DNA of 64,000 nucleotides from Liolophura sinensis (taxonomy: Eukaryota; Mollusca; Polyplacophora; Chitonida; Chitonidae). The position numbers were made by a program, and so were the translations under genes. Numbering within the stretch: the first letter of the stretch is position 1; each line of letters begins with the position of its first letter. Below, piece by piece: positions 11,758-23,984 of this stretch. The notes under the pieces are model-generated. The model was not told the DNA's origin. It did not search any database and saw nothing but the letters and a program-made list of their open reading frames with translations. Where the stretch lies: positions 27,679,080 to 27,743,079 of the forward strand of contig NC_088302.1 in the NCBI RefSeq assembly GCF_032854445.1. The letters run 5' to 3'.

Positions 11758-13128
11758 CGCTTAAAAAAAGATTTAAAAAAACGCACAAATTAGAAAAAAC
11801 AAAAACCACCAGGTCCCTTTTACAGCTCCGTATTTTACGGCTCCGAATCCACAAATGTCTGGTGATAAATTTAAGAAAGCACTTAGCGTTTTCATGGCTA
11901 TAAAGCCATAATATGTATTCAGATGAAAAACAAAAATCTCCCTTCCAAGAAGGAATTATATTAGAGTATGCTGAGTGAACGAGGCCATAGTTTAAATTCT
12001 AACATATCACTTGTTTCGACTAATTTTGGGCTTCTTCTTAGGTTTTCTTCTCATGTGACTCCTTTTTCTCAGTTCACCAGGAATACACTTTCCAAGCGTT
12101 GATTCACTAATTACTAATTAGAAAATGGAATTCGCATCAACAAGAAAAAGAAATAACCTGGACCAACATGAGGACAAACATGGCCTTAAAACTGCCTATG
12201 GTTAATAGTTCAAATCTTAGACTTTTGTTTTTTCGAAGAAAAAAGTAAGTAAGCAACGTACTCGTAAAATTGTCGTTATTTTAACTGTGAACACTTTGTG
12301 GCCTGAAAGATGTAAATCAACACTGATTATTGTAAGCAAACCATGTGCAAAATGAATATGCTGGGGCGTCTCTCGCAAAACGATGTACGTCAGATTTCTT
12401 GTATAATTTTCGTAGGTTATAGCGCGATAGGGCTATAAGATGACGTGATTTGAGACGCAGTCCTTGATGAAATATTTTGTAATATTTTATGCCTTCCTCG
12501 AAGCAGGAGTCTTGTTAGCTCTGGATGATCACAAACTGGATTTCCATGAAAACAGGTCTCTAGTCAATGCTTTATGCCTAAGAGGAAAATGATTGGAAAG
12601 AAGCCAACTTAAAACTTGACTGTGCACGACAACGCCGAATGTCTCCACACACTTCACAAATGCACCACGCACAGGAAATCTAGGTGTACAGAGGCATCCA
12701 ACTGTTACAAGTACAGGTTGATTTCAAAATTAACTGCAAACAATACGTGCCGCCAGAGAAATGAGCTGAACCGTTCATGCCCATTCTTTTCTCAGCTTCG
12801 TCCGGAATGTGGCCTCTTGTGCAGATGTTAGCGTTATCTATTTTTCTCATATTTTTACCAATAACCACACACCTGGGATCGTTTAGGTTCGGGTCATGCC
12901 ACCAGCTTACTGTCGCTTTTTTCAGCAATTTTCCTTGACAGTACAAAAAACGGAACCGGTGGCGTGCTGGTGGGCAGTTTATAAGGGTAAAATGTTTTTG
13001 TTTTGTTTTCTTACTTTTTTTGTTTTACTGACCAATGAAGCTGCAGTCTCGAATCCAGCTGTCGCTGTTTCGTTTATTTCGTCAACCTGTTTTCTGAAGC
13101 CATAAACTTAAACGTACGTCGTACATGT
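11758..13128. other. Unassigned non-coding stretch
   Basis: No conserved frame. The overlapping frames on both strands at 12.6-12.95 kb (under 90 codons) have no family resemblance. Confidence 0.45.
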
Positions 13129-13137
13129 ACAAGTAAA

Positions 13138-13179
13138 GCGTTCTTGAGAACGGCGTTAAACAACGAATCGAATAAATAA
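13138..13179 (+). mobile_element. SINE-2 tail-only insertion (~42 bp)
   Basis: It consists of only TTCTTGAGAACGGCGTTAAA and the (AATA)n tail. ACAAGTAA at 13129 and ACAAGTGAA at 13180-13188 form a plausible, slightly decayed target-site duplication. Confidence 0.55.
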
Positions 13180-13188
13180 ACAAGTGAA

Positions 13189-15338
13189 TAGCGTGATAAG
13201 GGTCTGTGATAAAATGGCAATGTCGATCATCTTACGATCTGCCTGATGAATTTTCGTCTACATTCAGAAGTTCTAATGAGAGGTTTAATTAACACCAACC
13301 TATATCACTGATGGTTGGTCCTTCCAGGAAGAAACACCCGGTACGTGCTACTAACTAAACTGTAATTACTGTCATTGTCTTTCGGACGGGGATCATTGAC
13401 TGGTAATAAAATTAAATGGCGATTCTGTGTGAGAGGGTAATTATATTTTGCCGGTATGACTTGGAGCTGGAGATAATTGCTCATCAGTTACAAATCAGCC
13501 TTGCGCCGTGGATCAGGTCGCCCACGATGATTAATATTAGTTCAGTACCTAGATGTACAACACCTGAGACTGATGGGTAACAGGTGCGCTCTAATATGAG
13601 GGAAGTACGATTAAACCTTTCTCTCGTGTATATGCAGGATCTAGAAGCTACGTCAACCATACTAACAGACAATTACATGTTCCCTATAGTAATCAATTGA
13701 TGGGTCCTTCGTGTTTCAGTAACAAAGGGACATCTGATAAAGATATACAGGTCGGTTTAACGACAGTTGACTATAAACTTGATGTGCACTGTGGAAAATT
13801 ACCCTACCGTCCAACACGACATTTAAAGAGTGAAAATCGTCACATAGTTTGAATCCCCCTTCATTCGCATGACATAAATGAGCCCCTGATCAAAAGTCCG
13901 ATTCAATTCGGTTCGGTCAGTTTCACCTCTCTTGCAGAGCAGCTCAAATTTTCCTATGTGTGGTCGCTGGCTATTGGCGTTGACTTTCGCCCCCTGATAA
14001 GCCTATCACACACATATTCAGTGGTAGAAAGGTCTGAACTTCTAACGTTGTAATTTTTTTTTTTTCTGTTGGAATCTGTGCTCCGCGGTCCACTGACACC
14101 ACTTGTGCTTCCATTACGTTACCCAGTTGGCACTGGGCAGTGATATACCCGTGGACAACATGTAAAGGCGTCTTCCCGCTATCTTGATCGCTTGTTGCGT
14201 CATAGTCACACTCTGATGCGTCTGTCATTGAATTCTTGAGTGAATCTGGATCCACCCGAAAACATCACATTTGTCCAGCGACAAAAGCCCAAGAGCAGCT
14301 GCTCTTCACTCCAACAAACGTCTTGCAGTCATAAGACTGCCCGTCACGAGTGGAACAATCCATTTACTTTATCCATCTGAAATACCGTCTGTGAAGCCCA
14401 TTACAATTGGTCTGACCAGCTACTTGAACGCGGTTAATTAAACCAGGCCATCAAATCAGACATCTCTATCCAAATCGTTAAATACAAAGGACTTTTCGAG
14501 TCAATAAAGACAAATTTCTTAACATACATTAAATATAAATCACCAAAAAAAGAAAATATATATAAATATATATAATTCTAAAATGGAGAGTTGAGAAATT
14601 CGTACAGTATGTGTAATATGAGCACCTTGTTCTTCAGTGAGGCGTTTTAAGTTCTTAGCAACGCACAAGAAACTGACGCCTGATTTTCTCCAATTCCTCA
14701 ATGACACTTTTTCCTGAATCGACCGTAACACTCTATGTTCCACAATTCACGTAAAAATTCAGACAAAAAACTATCATGTTAAAGATTTCACGGCTTTGAG
14801 AGAGAGTAGTGGGCCCTCTGTGCGAACCAACTTCTCTCGGGAATGAAGTTTGATTAATAGGGAGGTCGGGCTAGGCAAATTCCGAGCCCTGCTCCTTATG
14901 CCGGAAACGTACAGGTTCAAGCAGATGAGACAGACTGATTAGCCTAGCCGTGGCTACGCCCGTGGTATGCCAGTCATGATCAAAGGTTTGTAGCCACACG
15001 GGATTCAGAGGCTTACTCTCTTTCTAGCATCATGGAGCCTTCGTCGTCTCGAACCAAACGGATGATTTGTTTAGATAACGAAAGCAGACAAGGAAATGGG
15101 TTTTCTCTTTGACAACAAAATCAATGATTTGTCCTGACCTTTGTTTTCTACGCCCGGGAGAACGAAATTGTCAGCATTTGTTCTTACTGTTCTTGCTACT
15201 ACATGTACCATTGTTTAAAATGTACATTGAATAACCCTAAGGGCGGCATCTTCTATCGTTGAACGAGGTTAAACATATGGAGTTGGATTGATTTTGGAGA
15301 TAAGTGGGCCTTCAGTGTGGGGCTTACGTGATATATCT
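13189..15338. other. Unassigned non-coding stretch
   Basis: A minus-strand frame at 13971-14255 (94 codons, acidic start MDPDSLKNSM) has no recognised domain or matching splice sites. No RNA gene or known repeat was seen. Confidence 0.4.
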
Positions 15339-15395
15339 TATTTTATTTATTTGATTGGTGTTTTACGCCGTACTCAAGAGTATTTCACTTACCAA
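15339..15395 (-). mobile_element. SINE-2 3'-end fragment
   Basis: TTATTTATTTGATTGGTG followed by TTTTACGCCGTACTCAAGAG: the reverse of the SINE-2 end, only about 57 bp long. Confidence 0.75.
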
Positions 15396-15686
15396 ATTTA
15401 TGCGGTAAAATATTATAACAAATGAATATGATTATTTGATACCAAAATATTGCATCGCGTTGACAAATTGTGCATATCATAAATACTCATTGTGCGGCGT
15501 ATACATATTCTTACGTCCGTTATACTGCTTCCACCAATGTTGCATGCAATTCTGTACGACACGTGGGGAAGTTCGAAAGTAACTTGCCAATGGTCGGTGG
15601 TTTACCGAGGAGAACCCGATTTAAACGACCCTTAACACTGATCACCTTGAATAAACAAAACAATTCTTCACAATGGCGTTAAAATA

Positions 15687-15789
15687 ACGTAATATCCACA
15701 CTGCAGTTTCTCCCTACGTGAATGTCGAGTGGAGGGGGGGGGGGGGAATCGGAGTATCCGGAATATGCACACAGCAACTTCTCCCAAAA
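15687..15789 (+). repeat. ~60-bp repeat, outlying copy with a G13 tract
   Basis: It is almost identical over ~100 bp to part of the array at 18.1-18.45 kb (TAATATCCACACTGCAGTTT onward). In this copy a G13 run (15734-15746) replaces the interrupted GGAAGGGGAGGAGG of the array copy. Confidence 0.8.
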
Positions 15790-16756
15790 TTAGAGTATCT
15801 TTTCATATAAAATATTAATACAGATTAATAAACAGAATGCTGTGGTCAAGTGTGAAGGTTAACATAGATCTAAGACAAAAATACCAGATTTTAGCGTCTC
15901 GCTGTGACGGAGCGCATTTCACGACAGAGAAAAGACTGCCCTGCAGAGAGCAGAAATATTTTTTACAGCTTGTGGAAAGGGAACTCGCGCTATTACCCTT
16001 CGCCGACTGGGTATTAATATTACGATGCGATCGGTGAAACGCTAGAATTTCCTTCCGAGTTGATTTCGTGTATATGTGGGATTGTGAAGTGTGATACAGA
16101 AATGGTATTCTCCAGGCGAGCCACTAATCTGCCTCAATCTCTCTCTTCTCTAGTCCTCCGTCTTCCACTTCCCATCGACGCTGCTCGAATGTATCGATCC
16201 CCTATCAAATCTTTGCGCCTTGATGGAAAAACAGCTGTAATCCGTTCTACATAATGACAATCCCAGGGGCAATGGCTCAGGAGTGGCTTTCTTCATTTCT
16301 TTGCAAGCTAGACACGACTGTGGGTTTAATTCTCTCGTGGTAATGTTAACTGCTTTTTTTCTATGGTGCCTTTATACGATCCTGGCCGCTGGCAGTTTAT
16401 TTCAGCAAACCATCTTAAGGCACTTGTTGGTGGACTGGAACAAAAAATTCTAGGATTCATCGCAGACACTGTTGGTACAGTGCAGTATGGCCAATTCGAG
16501 TGGTTTCAATAAGCTTTCTTCCGCTCGCCTCTCTAAGGTCATTCAGCCGGCCCTTGAAGTTGATCTTTGCATTTCAACTACTAATAACATAGCAACAGTC
16601 GTGTCGAGAATAGCACGACCGATTCACGAGCAGAAAATGGTCTTACAGAGCTGACCAAATCCCCTGAGAATTTTTAAATAGAGCAGGCTTTATGTTTTTA
16701 GCTAGCTAATGATTTGAAATGCTTTCTCTGAGTTTGTCGATCAAGGTCAAGGGTAC

Positions 16757-16757
<1 letters not shown>
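15790..16757. other. Unassigned non-coding stretch
   Basis: Three short plus-strand frames (15837-16037, 16060-16254, 16472-16654), each 67 codons or less, show no conserved features. Confidence 0.45.

Positions 16758-16825
<68 letters not shown>
16758..16825. repeat. (TA)n microsatellite
   Basis: About 34 uninterrupted TA dinucleotides, just upstream of a reverse SINE-2 copy. Confidence 0.98.
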
Positions 16826-16829
<4 letters not shown>

Positions 16830-16837
16830 GCGGCATT

Positions 16838-16985
16838 AACTATTTATCTGATTGGTGATTTACGCCGTACTCAAGAATATTTCACTTATGTGACGGCGGC
16901 CAGCATTATTGGAGGAAACCAGGCAGAGCCTGGGGGAAACCCACGACTATCCGCAGGTTGTTGTCAGACCTTCCCACGTACAGCC
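16838..16985 (-). mobile_element. SINE-2 copy
   Basis: Reverse SINE-2 with 3' end, GGCGGCCAGCATTAT core, GCCTGGGGGAAACCCACGA segment and CAGACCTTCCCACGTACAGC. The head is missing. Confidence 0.85.
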
Positions 16986-18104
16986 GAGCTGCATTAATAG
17001 CTACAGCTATAGGGCCACTGAGCTGGAATTAGGATTGTCTATTGACAATAGGAGGTATATGAGGCCGCTATATCCATTTTTAGCCTACACCTGCGTGTAC
17101 GTTCACATACATATTTATGTATGTATTTATCTATTGGTATAAAAAACCTGACATGATTTTGACAAAATGTAGGCAATCGCCATATGTTTATAGCCAGAGG
17201 CGACAAAAGCATAATTATTCGGACCTATCCAGGAATCGAAAATACAGGGCAAAGCACGCCTAAATGTTTAAATTCAAGTGATCCTGAAAATTATGGGAAT
17301 TCCCATGTTTATCTTAACCGTTATAGCTGTTGCACATACCATAAACATAACGTTTGCTGTAGAAAGTAAGCCCAAAAAAGCAAAGGCTTCGATGAGATAC
17401 ATGGCGTTTCTCATACGTTTGTATCCTTAATCTCCATTTTTCATGGAACTGAGAAGAAATTATATAAATAATAGCGTCTTGGATGATGGCGAGATAGCTG
17501 GTATGCCCGACCTTGGAAAATTATTCTGGTGGCAAAGTGTAAGCGAAGGCAGCAAATACTGATTCCGTTTTGTTGGCTGGAGGAAATAAGCCTACCTATG
17601 TATATGCTACAACCAAATAAACGGCCAGAACCATGACCGGCTGCACATACATCCCCCAGCAGCACTGATAACAGGAAAGGATATAGGATAAATAATTGAA
17701 GAGATTTTATCTGGGTATGAAACTGATTTCACATCACTCTGCAGGATGTCATCACAGTATGGATGTTATTGGTGTAGGGTGGAAGCTATGAAAGCTCAGT
17801 GACAGAGGTATAGGGATTCACTTCACAATATGGCATACATTAAAATCTAATATATTATTGACATCTGTCAGTCAAGCATCAGTAGGTATACATGTAGGCC
17901 CAGGGAACAGGAAACTGAAAAAAAATTCCCAACTGATAAATGCGAAACCGGTAAAGTTGGCCTTTGCACTGACGTTGAAATAAGACCATCTCCAGGACAC
18001 TTACACAGACAATGCTCAGTGTCATCATTATTTGTGATTGTCTACACAGAATTTGGTGTAGACATATGCAGGATAATCTACAGAGCAACTGGTGCATTCT
18101 GCTA
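16986..18104. other. Unassigned non-coding stretch
   Basis: AT-rich, with a small palindrome ACATACATATTTATGTATGT near 17105. No conserved frame was recognised. Confidence 0.45.
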
Positions 18105-18448
18105 AACATCAAAAAAGGGAGAAAATCGAAGTGCCCGGAGTATCCACACAGCAGCTCCTACCTATGAGAATGTCCAGGAGAAAATCGAAGTGTGCGGAAT
18201 ATCAACCCAGCAACTTCTCCCTACCTGAACGTCCGGGTGGAGATGAGAGTATACGTAATATCCACACTGCAGTTTCTCCCTACGTGAATGTCGAGTGGAA
18301 GGGGAGGAGGAATTGGAGCATCCGGAATATGCACACAGCAACTTCTCCCAATCTCAACGCCAGGGTGGATATCGGAGTATCCATAGTATCAACACAGCAG
18401 CTTCTTCCTGCCTGAACGCCACGGTGGATATCGGAGTATCCGGAGCAT
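18105..18448 (+). repeat. ~60-bp tandem repeat array (5-6 units)
   Basis: Units of about 59-69 bp contain GGAATATCCACACAGCAACT, then TCTCCCTACCTGAACG, then a GGGTGGATATCGGAGTAT segment. The CAGCA(A/G)CTTCT anchor recurs near 18148, 18208, 18267, 18336 and 18395. Divergence between units is moderate. An open frame runs through the array but changes register with indels, so coding is unlikely. Confidence 0.8.
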
Positions 18449-18741
18449 AAATTACCACGACCTTCGCCCGGTAAACATTTATAAAATGTATTCTTGCTGA
18501 TGTGGGGAATTTCCCCCATTGTCCAAAATTATGAATGTCGTAGCCATATTCGTGAATAAATACTAAATACTTCACGCAACATTGAGAATTAAAAATAAAT
18601 ACATTATTCTTTGCGCAGTGAAATCGCTATAAACTGCGGAAAATCTTTCACACTTCACAGAAACATCGGGGTTTTTAAGCCGTGTAATGGATTTTTCCCA
18701 GTATGAGCCGACCATGTCTTGTTGTTTTTTTTTTTTTTTTT

Positions 18742-18886
18742 TGATTGGTGTTTTACGCCGTACTCAAGAATATTTCACTTATACCACGGCGGCCAGCATT
18801 ATGGTGGGTGAAAACCGGGCACAGCCCGGGGGAAAAACACGACCATCCGCAGATCGTTGACAGACCTTCCCACTTACGGCCGCATG
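18742..18886 (-). mobile_element. SINE-2 copy behind a poly(T) run
   Basis: A poly(T) stretch (from about 18723) leads into TTGATTGGTGTTTTACGCCG and most of the SINE-2 body, through CAGACCTTCCCACTTACGGC. Confidence 0.85.
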
Positions 18887-19335
18887 TCTTGTTGAGGGTT
18901 GTTGCATTGATTGAGTCTCCATTCCTGACCAAAAACTGAGAAAGTGGCCGTCAAGTCCACAAACTGTAAAAGTAACATTCGCGTTAACAAATGCTGAGCC
19001 TTGGACTGTATTAAATAACTGTGTTATTACCGATGCAGTTTGATGCTGGTAAAACATTTATGATAAACTAAGCTAGGGAGGGTACAATTGTAGTTATCAG
19101 ACTGGATTTAACTGATAGAATCAGACTAATATAACTTCCATAAGTTCACACCTGTAAAATTAATATAAGAAAAACTGTACAATATTGTTTTCATTGTAAC
19201 GACATTGAACATCTGTAAACTTTGGACATGTAATATCACCCACGGTGTCAGGTGGGTCACATGGCTGTTGCACGTTTGGAACATATGATTTGCTCCAATA
19301 CCATGGTATACACATCGCTTTACAATTAAGGAAAC
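18887..19335. other. Unassigned spacer between two SINE-2 copies
   Basis: No coding or RNA feature recognised. It lies between SINE-2 copies in opposite orientation. Confidence 0.4.
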
Positions 19336-19446
19336 GTACTTGGGAAGGTCTTCCAGCAACCTGCGGATGTTCGTCGGTTTCCTCCCACCATAATGCTGGC
19401 CGCCGTCGTATAAGTGAAAAATTCTTGAATACTTAATAAATAAATC
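19336..19446 (+). mobile_element. SINE-2 copy, 5'-truncated
   Basis: CTTGGGAAGGTCTTCCAGCA, the CCACCATAATGCTGGCCGCC core and an (AATA)n tail are present. The final TACGGCGTAAAAC block is deleted. Confidence 0.75.
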
Positions 19447-20041
19447 AAGTTAAAGATAGCCTATTAATTAATCAAAATGGTAGCATTTAAGACATCGTCG
19501 AACAAGGATTACATCTACATCGACACGATTGCTTAGTTTAAAGCAATGTATTAAAAGAATTAAAATACATGCAATAACGCTGTTGTACTAGTACATACAA
19601 ATCACTACATACAAATCAGTACAGGCATACATATAAGTATTACACATAAACAACACATGAGCCACGATCCAGTGATTGGCAGGCCGGTTGGGTAGACCAT
19701 ACATACTGCATGAAATCAACAGACATTCTACTCAATACAAATGCCACAGTTTACAATAAAAACAAATACATAAACGATTTGAATGAAGCCATCTTTGTTT
19801 GAAACACGCGTAACCATAGCAGCCGGCTAAGGTCACAGTTCAGGTCGTCTGCTAATAGGAAAATATTCAAACTCAAATTCCTTAAGACTAATTTTATGGA
19901 TAAAATTAACAGGAAACTCATAAAAATATATCTGTATCATTTTAACGCAAGATAACTATTTGGACGAAAAAATATTGAGCAGTTCCTAATCGCATCTGAA
20001 AGACATACGCGTGTTATATCCGATGTGCGCCAACGCCATTC
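19447..20041. other. Unassigned non-coding stretch
   Basis: AT-rich, with short repeats of ACAAATCA(C/G)TACATACAAATCA type near 19600. No feature recognised. Confidence 0.4.
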
Positions 20042-20050
20042 CTCTACTTG

Positions 20051-20380
20051 ACTAAACGCTTTGGGGGCGGTAGGTCCAGGATCAGTCCTGGGTCGAGTCA
20101 CACCTTGAAAAGACTTGAAAAGAGGAAATTGTAATCTTGTCTGGCGTTCAGCATCAAGGGGATAGTGCAACGACTGGTTGACTATCAGTTTAATGGCTCG
20201 GGTGGGGCAGCTTACTTGCCTTCGGTAAGTCGTCTCAGTGAAGCAGCACTAAATCAAAGAGCTCCATCAAAATGGAAACAAGGAACAATGAGGCTTTTAC
20301 ACGTACATGCACTCGTCGTCATATGACTAAAAAAATTGTTAAATACGACGTTAAACCGTAAGCACTCGCTCACTCACTCA
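20051..20380 (+). mobile_element. SINE-1 copy with target-site duplication
   Basis: B-box-like GGGTCGAGTCACACC, body and 3' end with (ACTC)n tail. The 9-bp CTCTACTTG at 20042-20050 repeats at 20381-20389. The head is truncated and there is an internal deletion near the end of the body. Confidence 0.85.
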
Positions 20381-20389
20381 CTCTACTTG

Positions 20390-21179
20390 GCCAACATGTA
20401 AGTTATTAAAACGTGCACAATTTTGTGTTTTATTCTGGAAATTGCTGCCACTGGATGTTGAAATAGCTTCCAAAAATTTATGCTTAACAAGAGTTTATGT
20501 CACAGTACACGTATTCAGACCTCACAGAGATAGGTGTTTCAGTAATAATTACTGAGAAAATTTGAGTTTGACCATGCTGGTAACCTCTACGAGATGTTGC
20601 AATCAATATAAAGTTTCGCTCGAATTCATGCACCACAGCGTTAAGAGACTATCCCGCGTGGAGATCGATAAACCTGAATCGTTTGATCACCATGTCGCCC
20701 TGCTCCGAAGGCATCTGTGTGACCAGAACGGCTTAATTCTAAATGACTAATGATATTTTGCGCTCCTCTAATAGCTTTGCAAATAATCCATCAATTCGTC
20801 TGAGATGTAAACACAGTCTACCTGCTTCTCGATTGTAGGAGTAGCCTTCACAGATCCCCGTTCATTTATATTCTATTTATTTAGATGAAAGACCTGTGTC
20901 AATGTACCCAGTCACAGGCTCCAATAATTACAATTCACACGACAGACAATACCGGTGAAAGTAATGACAAGATAGGCTTATACAATTATTTACAATCTAT
21001 TTATCACCATTATCCTAATTTCTAAAAATTAGCATAATAAAGAGCTGTTTGGTACTGGTTAGGATAAATGTCTTCGTTTAGAGGTTTGCTACGAGCACAA
21101 GACAATGATCTCTACAGCTCTTTAGTACATACCGCTAACATTATGCCAGATACATACTGTTTGGACTATACGTATTTTT
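20390..21179. other. Unassigned stretch with a 62-codon frame
   Basis: A plus-strand frame at 20562-20750 (FDHHVALLRRHLCD near its end) is protein-like in composition but short and unrecognised. Otherwise nothing was seen. Confidence 0.35.
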
Positions 21180-21196
21180 AGGAACACTCGAGTGAG

Positions 21197-21517
21197 TGAG
21201 TGCTTGGGGTTTAACGTCGTACTCAACAATTTTTCAGTCATATGACGACGAAGGAATCATTAGGGTGCATGCACGTGTAATGTGCCTCCTTTGTTGCAGG
21301 ACGGATTTCCACCGCTCTTTTATTTAGTGCTGCATCACTGAGACGACTTACCGAAGGCAAGTAAGCCGCCCCGCCCGAGCCATTATACTGATACGGGTCA
21401 ACCAGTCGTTGCACTATCCCCTTCATGCTGAACGCCAAGCGAGGAAGTTACAACTTCCTCTTTTAAAGTCTTAGGTGTGACTCGACCAAGGATTGATCCT
21501 GGATCTACCGGTCCCGA
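21197..21517 (-). mobile_element. SINE-1 copy with 17-bp target-site duplication
   Basis: Full body and 3' end in reverse. The tRNA-like head stops at ACCGGTCCCGA. AGGAACACTCGAGTGAG at 21180-21196 is exactly repeated at 21518-21534. The target itself contains CTCACTC in the orientation of the element's (ACTC)n tail. It is closely similar to the 1.0-kb monomer, so probably young. Confidence 0.92.
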
Positions 21518-21534
21518 AGGAACACTCGAGTGAG

Positions 21535-23625
21535 ATATTAACAGTGGGCTGTTTACACACCTAAGTAAGTCTCCTACCAGAACAATGGAGTGTATATATA
21601 AAATCACCGAAAAGAAAACGGCAATATGCAATACTGGTTAGTACACACAGTTTTTACCAGATCTCTCTTTGTTTAAGCAAGAGATCAGAAGTCCGTCGAG
21701 TCTGTTGATTCATTTTATTCCATGTAAGTAACTGACGTTCTTGTGGAATGTAAACACAACTCACTTGTACAAAAAAGCTAACCGGATCCACAGATATTTT
21801 TCCCTGCATCTTTCTTTCTTCTGTGCTAATATAACAAAGGAAACTATCTACCTTCACTTATCACGAAAGATATATAACACAGAAGGTAACCGGGTCCGTG
21901 GCTATGTGGATAAGGTGTTTGTCTTGCAGATTCGATCAGTGGGCAGTTCGAGGGTGTTCTCTTGTTTGGTCTTGCATGACGTTTGTGCGAGGCCACTTCG
22001 CTCCTACCGATACAACAAATGTTACACGTGAGAGAGCTCCATCACCAACCGCCGTGTTTGAATGCATGCTCCTTACAGTGAGGGGAATCATGTAACATCA
22101 CTGCCATTACTGCTAGACAAGTTGGACCTTTTGGCACACATGGGCTAATTGAAAACATTTCTCAAACAATTAAAGAAAAGAATAAAGAAGGCGTACATTT
22201 TACCAATGGGAATTTCTTGGCATTTCTCACGCTATTACAATGCCCCATATACCGCCACGTGGTCTTGGCGTAGACGGTTGATAGTGTTACAATGTTATAA
22301 CTATTACGGCATCCAACATGCAGAAAGTACATATTTTTTTATTCGACAATGTAAAAACGAAAAGTGGAAGGCTAATTATTATATACAGTGGTAAACCAAC
22401 CCCACCCAAACCGCCCATATATTTCCAAAATCACAGGGTCAAAAGACATCTGCTTTCATTATTGCACCTTAAGATGTACAAATATGCTAATAGCCAGTAG
22501 TGTCAGTAGTTACTTCCCTTGTATGGGCTGCGAGGAATATGCATTCAAACATGGCGGATGAAAATGGAATTTATCCAATTTCACCGGACCAAGTTTATGC
22601 TTGTGTGGATTAACTAAGGATGACACATTTGGACATCTACTTGAAATCGACGGCTGAAACGACTATGAGTAGGCCTACGGTCAGACGCATTATTTAGCAA
22701 TGTACTGAAGCAAACACGAAAAGTACAGAGGTATTCTAGGTAAGCTTATGGATCAAAACAGGGCTGTGATAGTGTACGTAATCACGGCGCTACAGAGCTA
22801 GTTTACGGCATGGTCCTATTGGGATGCTTGGTTCTCAGTCCCTCAGATTCACGAGATGTTGATTCAGTCCAGGTCATGCGTAGTCAACTCTTGCGGTTAC
22901 GCTGCGTGGATGTACGCGGAGTTGTGGCGCCAGCAATACGGATGACATCGTTAGTAGTGCCACTTTACATTGTAAGCGGCCTTACTTAGGCCTAAAGATG
23001 GAGCCAACCCGTCTAAAACAAATATGACATGCACGCAGAACTCGCTCCAAGAGAGTCTGTTTGAAAGTTTCTTGTCTTCATAACGGGTTCACAACGGGCA
23101 CTCCTATTCTTCCAAGTACTAAAATGACTGTTAAGCTGACCGTCTACGTCAAAATGAAATATCAGTAGGTAGTACGCTACATACCAAGGGAGCGAGCAAG
23201 CAGCCCTGATCATAGCGGGAGCAATGGTCTTGTGTGGTGGGAACTGACCTATATATAATAAGCGAATAATCTTCTATGATTGGAATAAGGCTTTCTAAAG
23301 TTTACACTGTTTAGTAGCGACAACACTAAATAAATGTAGTTATTCTTGGTGTTGATCAGCTATTGAGTTATAGCAGGTCGTGTTAGGTGCAGACTTTTAG
23401 AAGTCTTTTACAATCAAACATGATATTCACGTTATAGACACAGTTTCTACAAATATATGCTGAAACTATAGCTTCTAAAGCAGCGTTGCAGCGGTTCAAG
23501 CTAGCTTTTCTGGCCTATGCGGTGTCACTTGCGGTTAATTGAATGGTGGTGTCTTTGCATTGCAATTTAGTTAGAAAGCGTACTGTCTTCCAGTCCGTCG
23601 GTGTCTTGTATGTACGCCTTATACC
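21535..23625. other. Unassigned non-coding stretch
   Basis: A 20-codon frame at 22551-22613 opens with AACATGGCGGATGAA, a start-like context, but stops quickly without a good donor. Overlapping frames at 21741-22095 have no family resemblance. Confidence 0.4.
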
Positions 23626-23638
23626 ATGTATATTTAGA

Positions 23639-23971
23639 GTGAGTGAGTGCTTATGGTTTAACGTCTTGCTTAACAATTTTTAAGTCATGTGACGACGAAG
23701 GAATCCTTAAAGTGCATGAAATGTGCCTCCTTGTTGCAGGATGGATATCCACCGCTCTTTTATCTAGTGCTGCTTCACTGAGGCGACTTACTGAAGGCTA
23801 TTATACTGACACGGATCAACCAGTCGTTGCACTATCCCCTTCATGCTGAACGTCAAGCGAGGAAGCTACAACTTCCTCTTTTAACGTCTAAGGTGTGACT
23901 CGACCCATGACTGATCCTGGATCTTCCGCTCCCGAAGTGGACTCTCTACCAACTGTGCTATCGGGGCCGAT
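23639..23971 (-). mobile_element. SINE-1 copy with complete tRNA-like head
   Basis: Reverse copy keeping the head (GTGGACTCTCTACCAACTGT on the plus strand is the complement of an A-box region). ATGTATATTTAGA at 23626-23638 repeats at 23972-23984 as a 13-bp target-site duplication. The body is more diverged than at 21.2 kb and has lost part of the GGCTCGGGCGGGGC segment. Confidence 0.9.
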
Positions 23972-23984
23972 ATGTATATTTAGA

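Noticed and set aside
22551-22613. 20-codon frame with a good start context (AACATGGCGGATGAA)
   Set aside because: It stops after 20 codons and has only weak donor-like GT sites. It could be a first exon, but nothing further supports it.
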